Source: Candidatus Nitrosopelagicus brevis (GTDB taxonomy: Archaea > Thermoproteota > Nitrososphaeria > Nitrososphaerales > Nitrosopumilaceae). From it: a DNA stretch of 64,000 bases. The stretch lies in assembly GCF_000812185.1 (NCBI RefSeq), contig NZ_CP007026.1:170426-234425 (forward strand). Direction: 5' to 3'. A program made the translations under genes and the position numbers. Positions 8,756-17,419 of the stretch are shown here, in pieces (position 1 is the first letter of the stretch; every line of letters begins with the position of its first letter). A model generated the notes under the pieces. It made no database searches and was not told where the DNA came from. It was given only the letters and a program-made list of their open reading frames with translations.

Positions 8756-9757
8756 TTTATTTTTGATATAATCTATTGATCTAACTGGTGATGGATCAAT
8801 ATTATTTAAAACTCCATGATATATGCTACAATAATCGAACAGAAATATTAGATTCACAATTTTTGATAAAATATTTCCTGAAATTGAATTGATCTCAAAA
8901 AATTCAATATTCTCTTTGTCAAAAAATTCAATTAATACTTGCCATCTTTCTTTTGTTTTAATAAAATCATCTTTTCCTCTAATCAAAATTGGTTTTATTT
9001 TTGATTTTTTTTCCCATGCAACAATTCCATTATGACAGGCTTCTATCACATCTTCTGTTATAACGTGCATTTTTGAGTTTTCTTGTAAGGAATTTTTAAA
9101 GCGTATTGCTGCTGATTGTAATCCCCATGGATAATAAATCAATGGAATATCATTAATCCATTTAGCAAGTTCTAATGAAGTATTATCTTCTTTCAAATTT
9201 CCAGAAAAAATCGTTTTTTTTGTTTTTTCTAATTCATTTACTGCTTCTAAAAGATTAATTGATTTGATCGGTATTGATTGTTCAAGACTTTTTAGCATTG
9301 TAAATAGAAATTTTGTAAATGATGCCCTAGGTGAATGAATCATTGGAATTTTTTGATAAAATATGTCATTTTTTGAACAAAAATTCTCTATATCCCCACC
9401 AGAAGAAAAAGCAGCTATATGCGCATCTGTTTTTTTTGCATTTTCCAGGATTGCTAATGTTTCTCTTGTATTTCCCGAAATACTTGTAGTTACAACTAAT
9501 GAATTTTTATCTAAATTATTAGGAATATGATATCCTTTAACGGTGGTAACATGAATATTTTCTTTTGATAAAATAGAACTGATAACGTCCCCTATTGAAC
9601 CCGAACCTCCCATGCCTGAGAAAACTACATGGTTTATTCCTTTGATATCTAATTTCTCTTGATCACTTTCTAAACTGTTTTTTGATATGTTTGGCCAATC
9701 ATCATAAACTTTATGCATTTTTTGTGTATCAATTCGCTCTAAATCTTTGATATCCAT
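8750..9757 (-). CDS. Bifunctional phosphoglucose/phosphomannose isomerase-type SIS protein
   Basis: This 335-residue SIS-domain protein has GMGGSGSIGD (48-57), TSISGNTRET (91-100) and a long C-terminal half (HNGIVAWEKK) typical of archaeal PGI/PMI. These enzymes interconvert glucose-, fructose- and mannose-6-phosphate. It is the outermost gene of the island, on the minus strand, convergent with the GmhA-like gene (6-bp overlap). Its promoter faces that of mtnA across 89 bp. It could feed mannose-6-phosphate into the glycan pathway, or serve central sugar metabolism. The HNG near residue 243 carries the conserved histidine expected at the active site. Confidence 0.85.
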   Translation of the reverse strand: MDIKDLERIDTQKMHKVYDDWPNISKNSLESDQEKLDIKGINHVVFSGMGGSGSIGDVISSILSKENIHVTTVKGYHIPNNLDKNSLVVTTSISGNTRETLAILENAKKTDAHIAAFSSGGDIENFCSKNDIFYQKIPMIHSPRASFTKFLFTMLKSLEQSIPIKSINLLEAVNELEKTKKTIFSGNLKEDNTSLELAKWINDIPLIYYPWGLQSAAIRFKNSLQENSKMHVITEDVIEACHNGIVAWEKKSKIKPILIRGKDDFIKTKERWQVLIEFFDKENIEFFEINSISGNILSKIVNLIFLFDYCSIYHGVLNNIDPSPVRSIDYIKNKL

Positions 9758-9846
9758 TCTCTAATTTTCCTTATAATCTCTTGTAAAATAGTTAACTACA
9801 AAATTAAATGTAAAAAAATAATATATGCCTAATTAATTTTTCATAT

Positions 9847-10881
9847 ATGAGCCTAAAAACTGTTGAATGGAAAGATAATTCAGTCATAATGATTGATCAA
9901 ACTAAATTACCAAATATCTTGGAATACGTAACTTATACGGACTATAATCAAGTAGCTGAAGCAATCCGTACTCTTGTGGTAAGGGGTGCCCCTGCAATTG
10001 GAGTATCTGGTGCATTTGGGCTTGCACTTGCATCATTACAAAGTGATGCAACTGAAAAAAATGATTTAATCTCTTACATGGAAAATGCAAAAAAAATCCT
10101 GTTTGAAACAAGACCTACTGCTGTGAACCTTGCTTGGGGATTAGATAAAATCATGGAAGTTGCTAACGAGGCATCTTCTGTTGAAGAAATAAAAAAAAAT
10201 GTTGTTGCACATGCTAAAAAAATGGCGGAAGAAGATATTCAAATTAATATGACTATGGGAAAAAATGGTTCTCAATTATTTAATGACAATGATACTATTA
10301 TGACTCACTGTAATGCAGGTGCATTAGCAACTGTTGGGTATGGAACTGCATTGGGAGTTATTCGTGCTACCAAAGATAGTGGAAAAAATATCAAAGTAAT
10401 AGCTACTGAAACGCGTCCTATTCAACAAGGTTCCAGATTGACTGCTTTTGAATTAAAACATGATGGAATTGATGTTAGTCTAATTCCAGATACTGCAGTG
10501 GGTTATTCAATGGCAAATGGTCTAGTAGACAAAATTATTGTTGGTGCAGATAGAATCTTACGAACAGGTCATGTTTACAACAAAATTGGAACATATCAGG
10601 TAGCAACTATGGCAAATCAACATGAAATCCCATTTTATGTTGCAGCGCCGCTCTCTACATTTGATATGAAGAGTAATCCTGAAGATGTAATAATTGAACA
10701 ACGAAAAGGATCTGAAGTTACTGGAATTGGTGATAAAAAAACTGCACCTGATGGAATTAATGTAATTAACCCTGCATTTGATATGACTCCTCCTGAATTA
10801 ATTGCTGGAATAATTACAGAGAAAGGTGTTGCAAAAGCACCATTTGAAGAATCCATAAAAAAATTATTCCAAGCTAATTAA
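9847..10881 (+). CDS. mtnA: S-methyl-5-thioribose-1-phosphate isomerase family protein
   Basis: This 344-residue protein belongs to the eIF2B-like sugar-phosphate isomerase family. RGAPAIGVSGA (46-56), THCNAGALATVGYGTALG (153-170, catalytic Cys155), ATETRPIQQGSRLTAFEL (186-203) and GADRI (233-237, catalytic Asp235) match MtnA, which turns methylthioribose-1-phosphate into methylthioribulose-1-phosphate in methionine salvage. Length is normal. In archaea some family members isomerise ribose-1,5-bisphosphate instead; the alignment-free reading favours MtnA but does not exclude this. It is followed 37 bp later by the MIP18-like gene on the same strand. Confidence 0.8.
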   Translation: MSLKTVEWKDNSVIMIDQTKLPNILEYVTYTDYNQVAEAIRTLVVRGAPAIGVSGAFGLALASLQSDATEKNDLISYMENAKKILFETRPTAVNLAWGLDKIMEVANEASSVEEIKKNVVAHAKKMAEEDIQINMTMGKNGSQLFNDNDTIMTHCNAGALATVGYGTALGVIRATKDSGKNIKVIATETRPIQQGSRLTAFELKHDGIDVSLIPDTAVGYSMANGLVDKIIVGADRILRTGHVYNKIGTYQVATMANQHEIPFYVAAPLSTFDMKSNPEDVIIEQRKGSEVTGIGDKKTAPDGINVINPAFDMTPPELIAGIITEKGVAKAPFEESIKKLFQAN

Positions 10882-10918
10882 CATCAAGTTTTTATTCATT
10901 TCATGCTACTTTTTTTTA

Positions 10919-11560
10919 ATGAGTACAGTCAATGTAGAAAACGTACGTGATTCACTCAAGAAGTGTATGGATCCAGAAGTGCCATTGAGTATTGTAGATA
11001 TGGGACTAATTTATGGAATTGATGTAACTGAAAATAATGATGTAAATATCAAAATGACAATGACAACTAAAGGCTGTCCTTTGCATGAGACAATGGTTGA
11101 CGATGTCAAAAGATATGCAAAAAAAGTTTCTGGTGTAAATAATGTTGATGTAGAAATTGTTTGGGATCCTCCTTGGACCATGGATAAAATGTCTGATGAA
11201 GCAAAAGCTATGATGAAAACAATGGGTTCTCAAAATACTCCTGCTCCTATTAACTATGAAACTGCTGTACCACAAGGTGTTGGAAATTTAGTGAAACAAG
11301 AAGATGGCTCTTTGGTTCTAGCAAATGAACACGAACAAGGATTTATGGTAAATCAAGCAATCATTGACTTTTGGAAATCTTGTAATGGACAGAGAAAGGT
11401 TACAGAACTAGTAGATATGTTTGCTCAGCAAACTGGATTACAAAGAACCCAAGTTGAAAAAGAAGTTATGCAATTATTGAAACAACTTCATGAGGGTGGA
11501 TTACTAGTAATTCCAAACCAAAATGACGCTCCAAATGTTGAATTTAAAAAATCTAATTAA
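10919..11560 (+). CDS. MIP18/DUF59-domain protein fused to a PqqD-like domain
   Basis: Residues 5-90 are a MIP18/PaaD-type domain: MDPEVPLSIVDMGLIYGI, TTKGCPLHE with conserved Cys53, and WDPPWT. Such proteins help in Fe-S cluster delivery. After a linker of about 30 residues, 122-200 reads like a PqqD-type winged helix (GFMVNQAIIDFWKSCNGQRKV-like core, ending with a wing at GGLLVIPN), a fold that presents peptides or partners to radical SAM enzymes. A run of eight T before the ATG may be part of the promoter or the terminator of mtnA. Domain 1 is sure, domain 2 likely. The combination suggests an Fe-S maturation adaptor; that is inference. The 3' end overlaps the convergent gene by 4 bp. Confidence 0.75.
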   Translation: MSTVNVENVRDSLKKCMDPEVPLSIVDMGLIYGIDVTENNDVNIKMTMTTKGCPLHETMVDDVKRYAKKVSGVNNVDVEIVWDPPWTMDKMSDEAKAMMKTMGSQNTPAPINYETAVPQGVGNLVKQEDGSLVLANEHEQGFMVNQAIIDFWKSCNGQRKVTELVDMFAQQTGLQRTQVEKEVMQLLKQLHEGGLLVIPNQNDAPNVEFKKSN

Positions 11561-11796
11561 ATTTCTTTAATTTCTGTTATTTTTGCTAACACTGAATCCA
11601 TTTTAACTATGGCACGTTTATCTTCCCATCCTAATGCTACATACCAATCACCTGCATCATCATCATATTTTGTTTCAAGTGTCTTGATTTCTTTGGAATC
11701 TGTTTTGTATTCTTTTAAAATTCCAGATGTTGCAAGTGATATTGCATCTTTTTCTGTCTTCAGTCTTCTATCCATTAATCCAATGCCAGGACTCAT
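11557..11796 (-). CDS. Small conserved-looking protein of unknown function
   Basis: Its 79 residues read as a soluble alpha/beta protein: an N-terminal helix (RLKTEKDAISLATSGIL), then two strands around DDDAGDWYVALGWEDKRAIVKMDSV, reminiscent of a single PepSY-like unit, though I would not assign it. Codon use and the charged composition favour this strand over the opposite-strand ORF at 11609-11821, whose peptide is serine-rich and unstructured. A TATA-like stretch (TTTATATAATAAG on the minus strand, near 11830) lies upstream, between this gene and tRNA-Arg. It is convergent with the MIP18-like gene. Confidence 0.65.
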   Translation of the reverse strand: MSPGIGLMDRRLKTEKDAISLATSGILKEYKTDSKEIKTLETKYDDDAGDWYVALGWEDKRAIVKMDSVLAKITEIKEI

Positions 11797-11841
11797 AACA
11801 TTACTTGAAAATAATGTCTAATATACTTATTATATAAAAAA

Positions 11842-11916
11842 AGGGCCCGATGGGATTCGAACCCACGGCCTGGTGGTCCGAAGCCACCCGCTCTATCCAG
11901 GCTGAGCTACGGGTCC
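11842..11916 (-). tRNA. tRNA-Arg (anticodon TCG)
   Basis: The minus strand folds into a tRNA starting GGACCCG, with D stem GCTC/GAGC, anticodon stem GGTGG/CCACC and loop CTTCGGA (anticodon TCG, reading CGA), and T arm GTGGG-TTCGAAT-CCCAT. The 3' acceptor strand is CGGGCCC, so pair 3-70 would be A-C, a mismatch, and the base at position 73 would be T. No intron is seen and CCA is not encoded. Confidence 0.9.
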
Positions 11917-11958
11917 AAAAAAATAAGCATTTAACTGGTGTAAATATCTGTCTGAGTT

Positions 11959-13131
11959 ATGAAAATATCAAAAAAAGTTGCAGGTGTGGAATATGCAATT
12001 AGAGATATTGTTTCTGCAGCACGTGAAATAGAATTACAAGGAACAACTGTTGATTATCTCAACATCGGTGATCCTGTACAATCTGGATTTCAACCACCAC
12101 AAAATGTCAAACAGGCTATGATTGATGCAATAAACAATGGTAATAATTTCTATACTCGTTCTGAAGGATTAACTGAATTAACTGAAGCAATTGCAAAAAA
12201 AGAAAATGCAAAGGGTTTGTCAATACCATCTGAAAATATACTTGTAACAAATGGCGTTTCTGAAGGTTTGGACATGGTTATCTCTTCTATAGTTGAAGAA
12301 GGTGATGAAGTTTTACTTCCAGGACCATATTATCCTCCATACGCTTCATACGTTAGATTGCATGGAGGAATTCCAATTGAGTTTTCAGTTGATTTGAACT
12401 CATCATCTCCAGACATTGATGACATTAAAAGTAAAATTACTTCAAAAACTGTTGCAATTTGTTTAATCAGCCCAAATAATCCAACTGGTTTGGTATTCAA
12501 TGAAAATGCTTTAAGACAAATTGTTGATGTAGCAAATGAACACAATCTATACATCATCTGTGATGAAATTTATGATCAAATAGTTTTTGATGAAAAATTT
12601 ACTGGAATTGGAAAAGTTGCTGGAGATTCTCCTGTCATAATTCTCAATGGTTTTTCTAAAGTACATCTAATGTCTGGATGGAGAATTGGATATATTGCAT
12701 TTAACAACTCACCACAACTTGATAACATTCGAGAAAATCTTCCAAAACTTGCTAGAGTAAGAATTTCAACAAATTTACCTGTTCAATATGCTGCTTTGGA
12801 ATCTCTAACTGGTCCTCAAGATTATATTCCAAAATTTGTCTCAGAATTAAAAGTACATAGAGACTTTGTAATAAAAAGACTAAATGAAATGAATGGTATT
12901 TCATGTTCAAACCCAAAAGGTGCATTTTATGCATTTCCAAAAATTGAACAAAATAAATTCAATTCTGATAAGGAATTTGTTTTAGAATTATTGAAGCAAA
13001 AAGGAGTACTCACCGTTCATGGTTCTGGATTTGGTGAACAATATGGAAGTGGGCATTTCAGAATTGTCTATTTGCCAAAAATGGAAATATTAGAATCAGC
13101 TATGAATAAAATAGAAGATTTTGTTCGTTAA
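11959..13131 (+). CDS. Class I/II PLP-dependent aminotransferase (alanine/aspartate type)
   Basis: This 390-residue fold-type I aminotransferase has LVTNGVSEGLD (96-105), SPNNPTGLVF (171-180), ICDEIYDQIVF (200-210) and NGFSKVHLMSGWRIGY (230-245) with Lys234 as the cofactor lysine. The C-terminal GSGFGEQYGSGHFRIVY supplies the substrate-carboxylate arginine. The overall pattern matches archaeal alanine or aspartate aminotransferases, and the SGWRIG segment is typical of AlaT-like enzymes. Start at the ATG 43 bp from tRNA-Arg. The last 4 bp overlap the convergent PPOX gene. Substrate not decidable from sequence. Confidence 0.85.
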   Translation: MKISKKVAGVEYAIRDIVSAAREIELQGTTVDYLNIGDPVQSGFQPPQNVKQAMIDAINNGNNFYTRSEGLTELTEAIAKKENAKGLSIPSENILVTNGVSEGLDMVISSIVEEGDEVLLPGPYYPPYASYVRLHGGIPIEFSVDLNSSSPDIDDIKSKITSKTVAICLISPNNPTGLVFNENALRQIVDVANEHNLYIICDEIYDQIVFDEKFTGIGKVAGDSPVIILNGFSKVHLMSGWRIGYIAFNNSPQLDNIRENLPKLARVRISTNLPVQYAALESLTGPQDYIPKFVSELKVHRDFVIKRLNEMNGISCSNPKGAFYAFPKIEQNKFNSDKEFVLELLKQKGVLTVHGSGFGEQYGSGHFRIVYLPKMEILESAMNKIEDFVR

Positions 13132-13529
13132 TATTTCCAGTTTGAAAATTCTTTAGGCAAAATCTCAATTATGCAGTCTGTATCGTCCAATAACTCTTTG
13201 GCAGATTTATTGTCTAATGATTTGAAATATCGTAAGAGAATTTTTTTTGCAATTCTGTTCACTGTTTTCTTTTCTTTTAATAATTTTGCAGTTCCTTTTC
13301 CCATCACGCCAAAAATATTTGGCGCGTTAACACCTACATCAATACAAAAACTAACTTTTCTATGTTTTTTGATATTCTTTGCTTTCTGAGTTTTAGTATT
13401 TGTTCCAACATAGATCTTTTTTGCACTATACATGTACCAAACAGGAACAATATGTGGTGAATTCTTCTCGTCAATAGTTGCCAGATGAAGAATTTTTTCT
13501 TTTTTCAAAAATTCAGTTTGTTTTGACAT
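13128..13529 (-). CDS. Pyridoxamine 5'-phosphate oxidase-like (PPOX) flavin/F420-binding protein
   Basis: The 133-residue protein is a single split-barrel domain: ILHLATIDEKNSPHIVPVWYMYSAKKIYVGT is the typical start of PPOX-type proteins that bind FMN or F420, followed by KAKNIKKHRKVSFCID and GKGTAKLL. I chose the ATG at 13529 (MSKQTEF); the TTG at 13553 would add eight atypical residues. It overlaps the end of the upstream membrane-protein gene by 17 bp, so these two minus-strand genes probably share a transcript. An F420-dependent reductase role is plausible given the F420 reductase gene upstream, but the cofactor is not shown. Confidence 0.8.
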   Translation of the reverse strand: MSKQTEFLKKEKILHLATIDEKNSPHIVPVWYMYSAKKIYVGTNTKTQKAKNIKKHRKVSFCIDVGVNAPNIFGVMGKGTAKLLKEKKTVNRIAKKILLRYFKSLDNKSAKELLDDTDCIIEILPKEFSNWKY

Positions 13530-13749
13530 TTGGTTTTCTGTACCCCCAGCCAATTAAAATTAATCCAAAAGCAATCATTCCAACTGAAATTTTTTCATTA
13601 GTTATGTCTGGTCCTAATAAAAAATCAAGTGCAAACTCTGGACTCCATAAAATCATATTTCTAATTAAAACAATTCCTGCCATTATGATAAACAAAACTC
13701 CCATTGCAGAGAACCAGTTTCTCCCTCTACGTGAATATTCACTACTCAT
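13513..13749 (-). CDS. Small membrane protein with two transmembrane segments
   Basis: The 78 residues include a short basic cytoplasmic start (SRRGRNW) and two hydrophobic helices (about 15-33 and 55-70) separated by an acidic loop with LDFLLGPDITNE. It ends RKPNVKTN, giving both ends in the cytoplasm. No family is recognised. It lies between the F420 reductase gene and the PPOX gene on the same strand and overlaps the latter, which suggests a shared transcript. Function unknown. Confidence 0.7.
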   Translation of the reverse strand: MSSEYSRRGRNWFSAMGVLFIIMAGIVLIRNMILWSPEFALDFLLGPDITNEKISVGMIAFGLILIGWGYRKPNVKTN

Positions 13750-13773
13750 GATAAAACATTGTTCTTAATCGTT

Positions 13774-14445
13774 TTAAATTATTTTAATTCCAGGATTTTT
13801 CATCTTATTTCTTATCATTGCATTAAGAAGCAATGGAGTTGACATTTCAACAAGATATGCTAATGCACCTGGTCCAAGATAAATTGGTCTTAAACCTTCA
13901 ATTTCATTAATTAATCCATTTACTACTTCCACTGACTCTTTACTATCTCCTGCAACAAATATGTCATAATCTAATTTTAAAGTTGGATTAACGAGTTTTT
14001 TTTCAGAAATTACATGAAATGCTGAAACAAGTTTTGTTTTATCTTTCATATGTTTCTCTACTGTTTGATGTGAAAATGGTTTATTTTCTTTTATTGCAAC
14101 GCATTCAAAACCAGTGTCTGTTTTTGTCATAGGAACAATTGGTGATACAACAACACAGTTATCATTAATCTGTGGTAATAACTCTGAGCAAATTGCATCA
14201 ATATTTTCATACGGAATTGATAAGACTAGAATATCTGATTCTTTAGCAACTGTTGTGTTATCTGTACCTGTGATATTTCCATTAATAGAACCATATGCCT
14301 CTTTTACTAATTCTGAATATTCTTGAGCTGATGCATTTGCACGTTCAGCATCTCTTGAACCGATCAAAACATTATGATCTTTGCACCATCTAACGGCAAA
14401 ACCTTTTCCCATTCCACCAGTTCCACCAATGATACCAACTTTCAT
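13774..14445 (-). CDS. npdG: F420H2:NADP oxidoreductase
   Basis: This 223-residue protein transfers hydride between NADPH and coenzyme F420. The N-terminal Rossmann motif GIIGGTGGMGKGFAVRW, followed by LIGSRD, binds NADPH, with the Ser-Arg after the second strand fitting the 2'-phosphate. LSIPYENI and VVSPIVPM follow the Fno/NpdG pattern, and the C-terminal YLVEMSTPLLLNAMIRNK is the F420-site and dimer helix region. Length matches the family. It is divergent from the phosphatase gene at 14503 (57-bp gap). Thaumarchaea make F420, so it fits the host. Confidence 0.85.
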   Translation of the reverse strand: MKVGIIGGTGGMGKGFAVRWCKDHNVLIGSRDAERANASAQEYSELVKEAYGSINGNITGTDNTTVAKESDILVLSIPYENIDAICSELLPQINDNCVVVSPIVPMTKTDTGFECVAIKENKPFSHQTVEKHMKDKTKLVSAFHVISEKKLVNPTLKLDYDIFVAGDSKESVEVVNGLINEIEGLRPIYLGPGALAYLVEMSTPLLLNAMIRNKMKNPGIKII

Positions 14446-14502
14446 GAATGCGCTCTGCCAATGTTATTATTATCTCTATTGAAGACAAATTCGTAATAGA
14501 AC

Positions 14503-15120
14503 ATGATAATTTTTCTTAGACATGGACAGGCTGAAAACAACACCAAAAAAATTCTAGCAGGTAGAACTCCTGGAATTAACCTGACTGAACAAGGAAGGGA
14601 ACAAGCTGAACAGGCTGGTGAGATGATTAAATCGCTTAACATCTCTGCAATTTACTCTAGTCCAATTGATAGAGCAATGCAAACTGCAGAAATTGTTGGA
14701 AAACATTGCAATCTAAAGCCAATCTCTGATGATCGACTAATCGAACTTGATATGGGAAAATTTACGATGGTCCCTTACAATGAAATATTTGAAAAACACG
14801 GAAATGTATTCCTAAAATTCTACGAAGGTAGTCTTGAAATCAGTCATAATGGCGTTGAATCCTTTTCAGAAGTCCAAAAACGAGTTTTTGATATTGTGGA
14901 CTTTGTAAAAAATGAACACAAAGATGAAAATGTAGTTTTGGTAACTCACATGGATCCAATCAAAGCAATGATCGGAAAGGTTCTTTCTTTAAAACCTGAG
15001 ATCTTATTTCAATTAATAGTTGCAAATGCCTCGCTCAATATCTTCAAATACGACGATCAAAATTATTATCTAAGTTCGATCAACTCTATGAACTCTTCAC
15101 GTTTTCATGAGACTTTTTAA
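14503..15120 (+). CDS. Histidine phosphatase (phosphoglycerate mutase-like) family protein
   Basis: The 205-residue protein has the phosphohistidine motif FLRHGQAE (His7), the paired Arg region YSSPIDRAMQTAEI, and VTHMDPIKAMIG with the second active-site His. This is the two-His phosphatase fold of phosphoglycerate mutase, fructose-2,6-bisphosphatase and CobC-like proteins. In similarly placed archaeal genes the substrate is unknown (CobC and broad phosphatase activity are both possible). It is followed by the cytochrome oxidase operon on the same strand, but a separate promoter at 15136-15145 suggests independent transcription. Confidence 0.8.
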   Translation: MIIFLRHGQAENNTKKILAGRTPGINLTEQGREQAEQAGEMIKSLNISAIYSSPIDRAMQTAEIVGKHCNLKPISDDRLIELDMGKFTMVPYNEIFEKHGNVFLKFYEGSLEISHNGVESFSEVQKRVFDIVDFVKNEHKDENVVLVTHMDPIKAMIGKVLSLKPEILFQLIVANASLNIFKYDDQNYYLSSINSMNSSRFHETF

Positions 15121-15135
15121 CAAAAATCCTCCAAA

Positions 15136-15145
15136 CTTTTAAATA
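15136..15145 (+). promoter_or_regulatory. TATA box of the cytochrome oxidase operon
   Basis: CTTTTAAATA is a near-ideal archaeal TATA box about 40 nt before the ATG at 15181. The predicted start lies about 15 nt before the ATG, so this operon has a short leader (containing CCGGTAAAAT), unlike most genes here. Confidence 0.5.
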
Positions 15146-15180
15146 GAAATTTTCGACCACGCGTAATTAACCGGTAAAAT

Positions 15181-15444
15181 ATGAAAGTAATAATTGGCTT
15201 AGGCGCAATATTGGGACTTTTATTCGTCCTACCTGCTGCAGAACAAGTATTCGCTGCAGGATCTGAAGTTGGAGAATATTTAGATAGAAAAGCCGCAATT
15301 TGGGGATTATTCTATAGATTAATGATTGTCGCATTTACAGTAGGAACTGTAGTTTCTGGATTGATTGTTTGGTTGGTTCTAAGATTTAGAGAATCAAATC
15401 CAAAAGCAAAACCAACATCTTACGAGGCTGCAGGATCGTGGTAA
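15181..15444 (+). CDS. Cytochrome oxidase subunit II, N-terminal membrane part (split subunit)
   Basis: The 87 residues contain a signal-like helix ending FAAGSE, an extracytoplasmic segment, and a transmembrane helix (LMIVAFTVGTVVSGLIVWLVL) followed by RFRES. In ordinary subunit II proteins exactly this pattern, ending in a charged R-x-R after the first membrane helix, precedes the second helix and the CuA domain. Here a stop codon intervenes, and after one base the next ATG starts the remaining half. I therefore read it as the first half of a split subunit II. It is the first gene of the oxidase operon. The identification is inference from order and shape. Confidence 0.7.
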   Translation: MKVIIGLGAILGLLFVLPAAEQVFAAGSEVGEYLDRKAAIWGLFYRLMIVAFTVGTVVSGLIVWLVLRFRESNPKAKPTSYEAAGSW

Positions 15445-15445
15445 A

Positions 15446-15877
15446 ATGAGCGGACACTCTACTTGGCCAGAATGGGTTTACGTTGGTGTTGTAATTGCAT
15501 TGTTATGTTATGTAGGTGCAGAAGCTTGGAACATTGAAAGAATAGTTGAACATGTTCCAGAAGATGCAGAAATTATCAAAGTTACTGGACAACAATGGAT
15601 TTGGACATTTGAACATGAAGATGGAACTAAAGAGATAGGTGAACTACATGTTGAAAGAGGAAAAGCGTACAAGTTTGAGATAACATCAAAAGACGTTATT
15701 CATTCATTTAACATTCATGATTATGTTGTTTTGTTGGATGCAGTACCTGGACGAGTTAATACGGTTTGGTTCTCACCAACAGAAGCTGGTGAATTTGATA
15801 TTCAATGCAGAGAGTATTGTGGACTGATTCATTACAACATGCGTGGAACACTTATTGTGGAGGAAAAAGGAGCCTGA
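15446..15877 (+). CDS. coxB: Heme-copper oxidase subunit II (CuA domain part)
   Basis: This 143-residue protein has one N-terminal membrane helix (about 10-26) and a periplasmic-side cupredoxin domain with a complete binuclear CuA site: His86 (VIHSFNI), Cys121, Glu123, Cys125, His129 and Met132 in CREYCGLIHYNM. The aromatic patch QQWIWTFEHE, the electron entry point in other oxidases, is present near 49-58. The usual first membrane helix is encoded by the preceding gene. The next gene, subunit I, starts 6 bp later. It accepts electrons, probably from a small blue copper protein, and passes them to the heme in subunit I. Confidence 0.93.
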   Translation: MSGHSTWPEWVYVGVVIALLCYVGAEAWNIERIVEHVPEDAEIIKVTGQQWIWTFEHEDGTKEIGELHVERGKAYKFEITSKDVIHSFNIHDYVVLLDAVPGRVNTVWFSPTEAGEFDIQCREYCGLIHYNMRGTLIVEEKGA

Positions 15878-15883
15878 TTTGAT

Positions 15884-17410
<1,527 letters not shown>

Positions 17411-17419
17411 GAGAATAAA

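Noticed and set aside
11609..11821. 70-codon plus-strand ORF opposite the gene at 11557-11796
   Set aside because: Serine-rich peptide without structure; the opposite frame has a balanced protein composition and a TATA-like element.
14442..14642. 66-codon minus-strand ORF overlapping npdG and the phosphatase start
   Set aside because: It is antisense to the histidine phosphatase N-terminus, whose RHG motif is clear.
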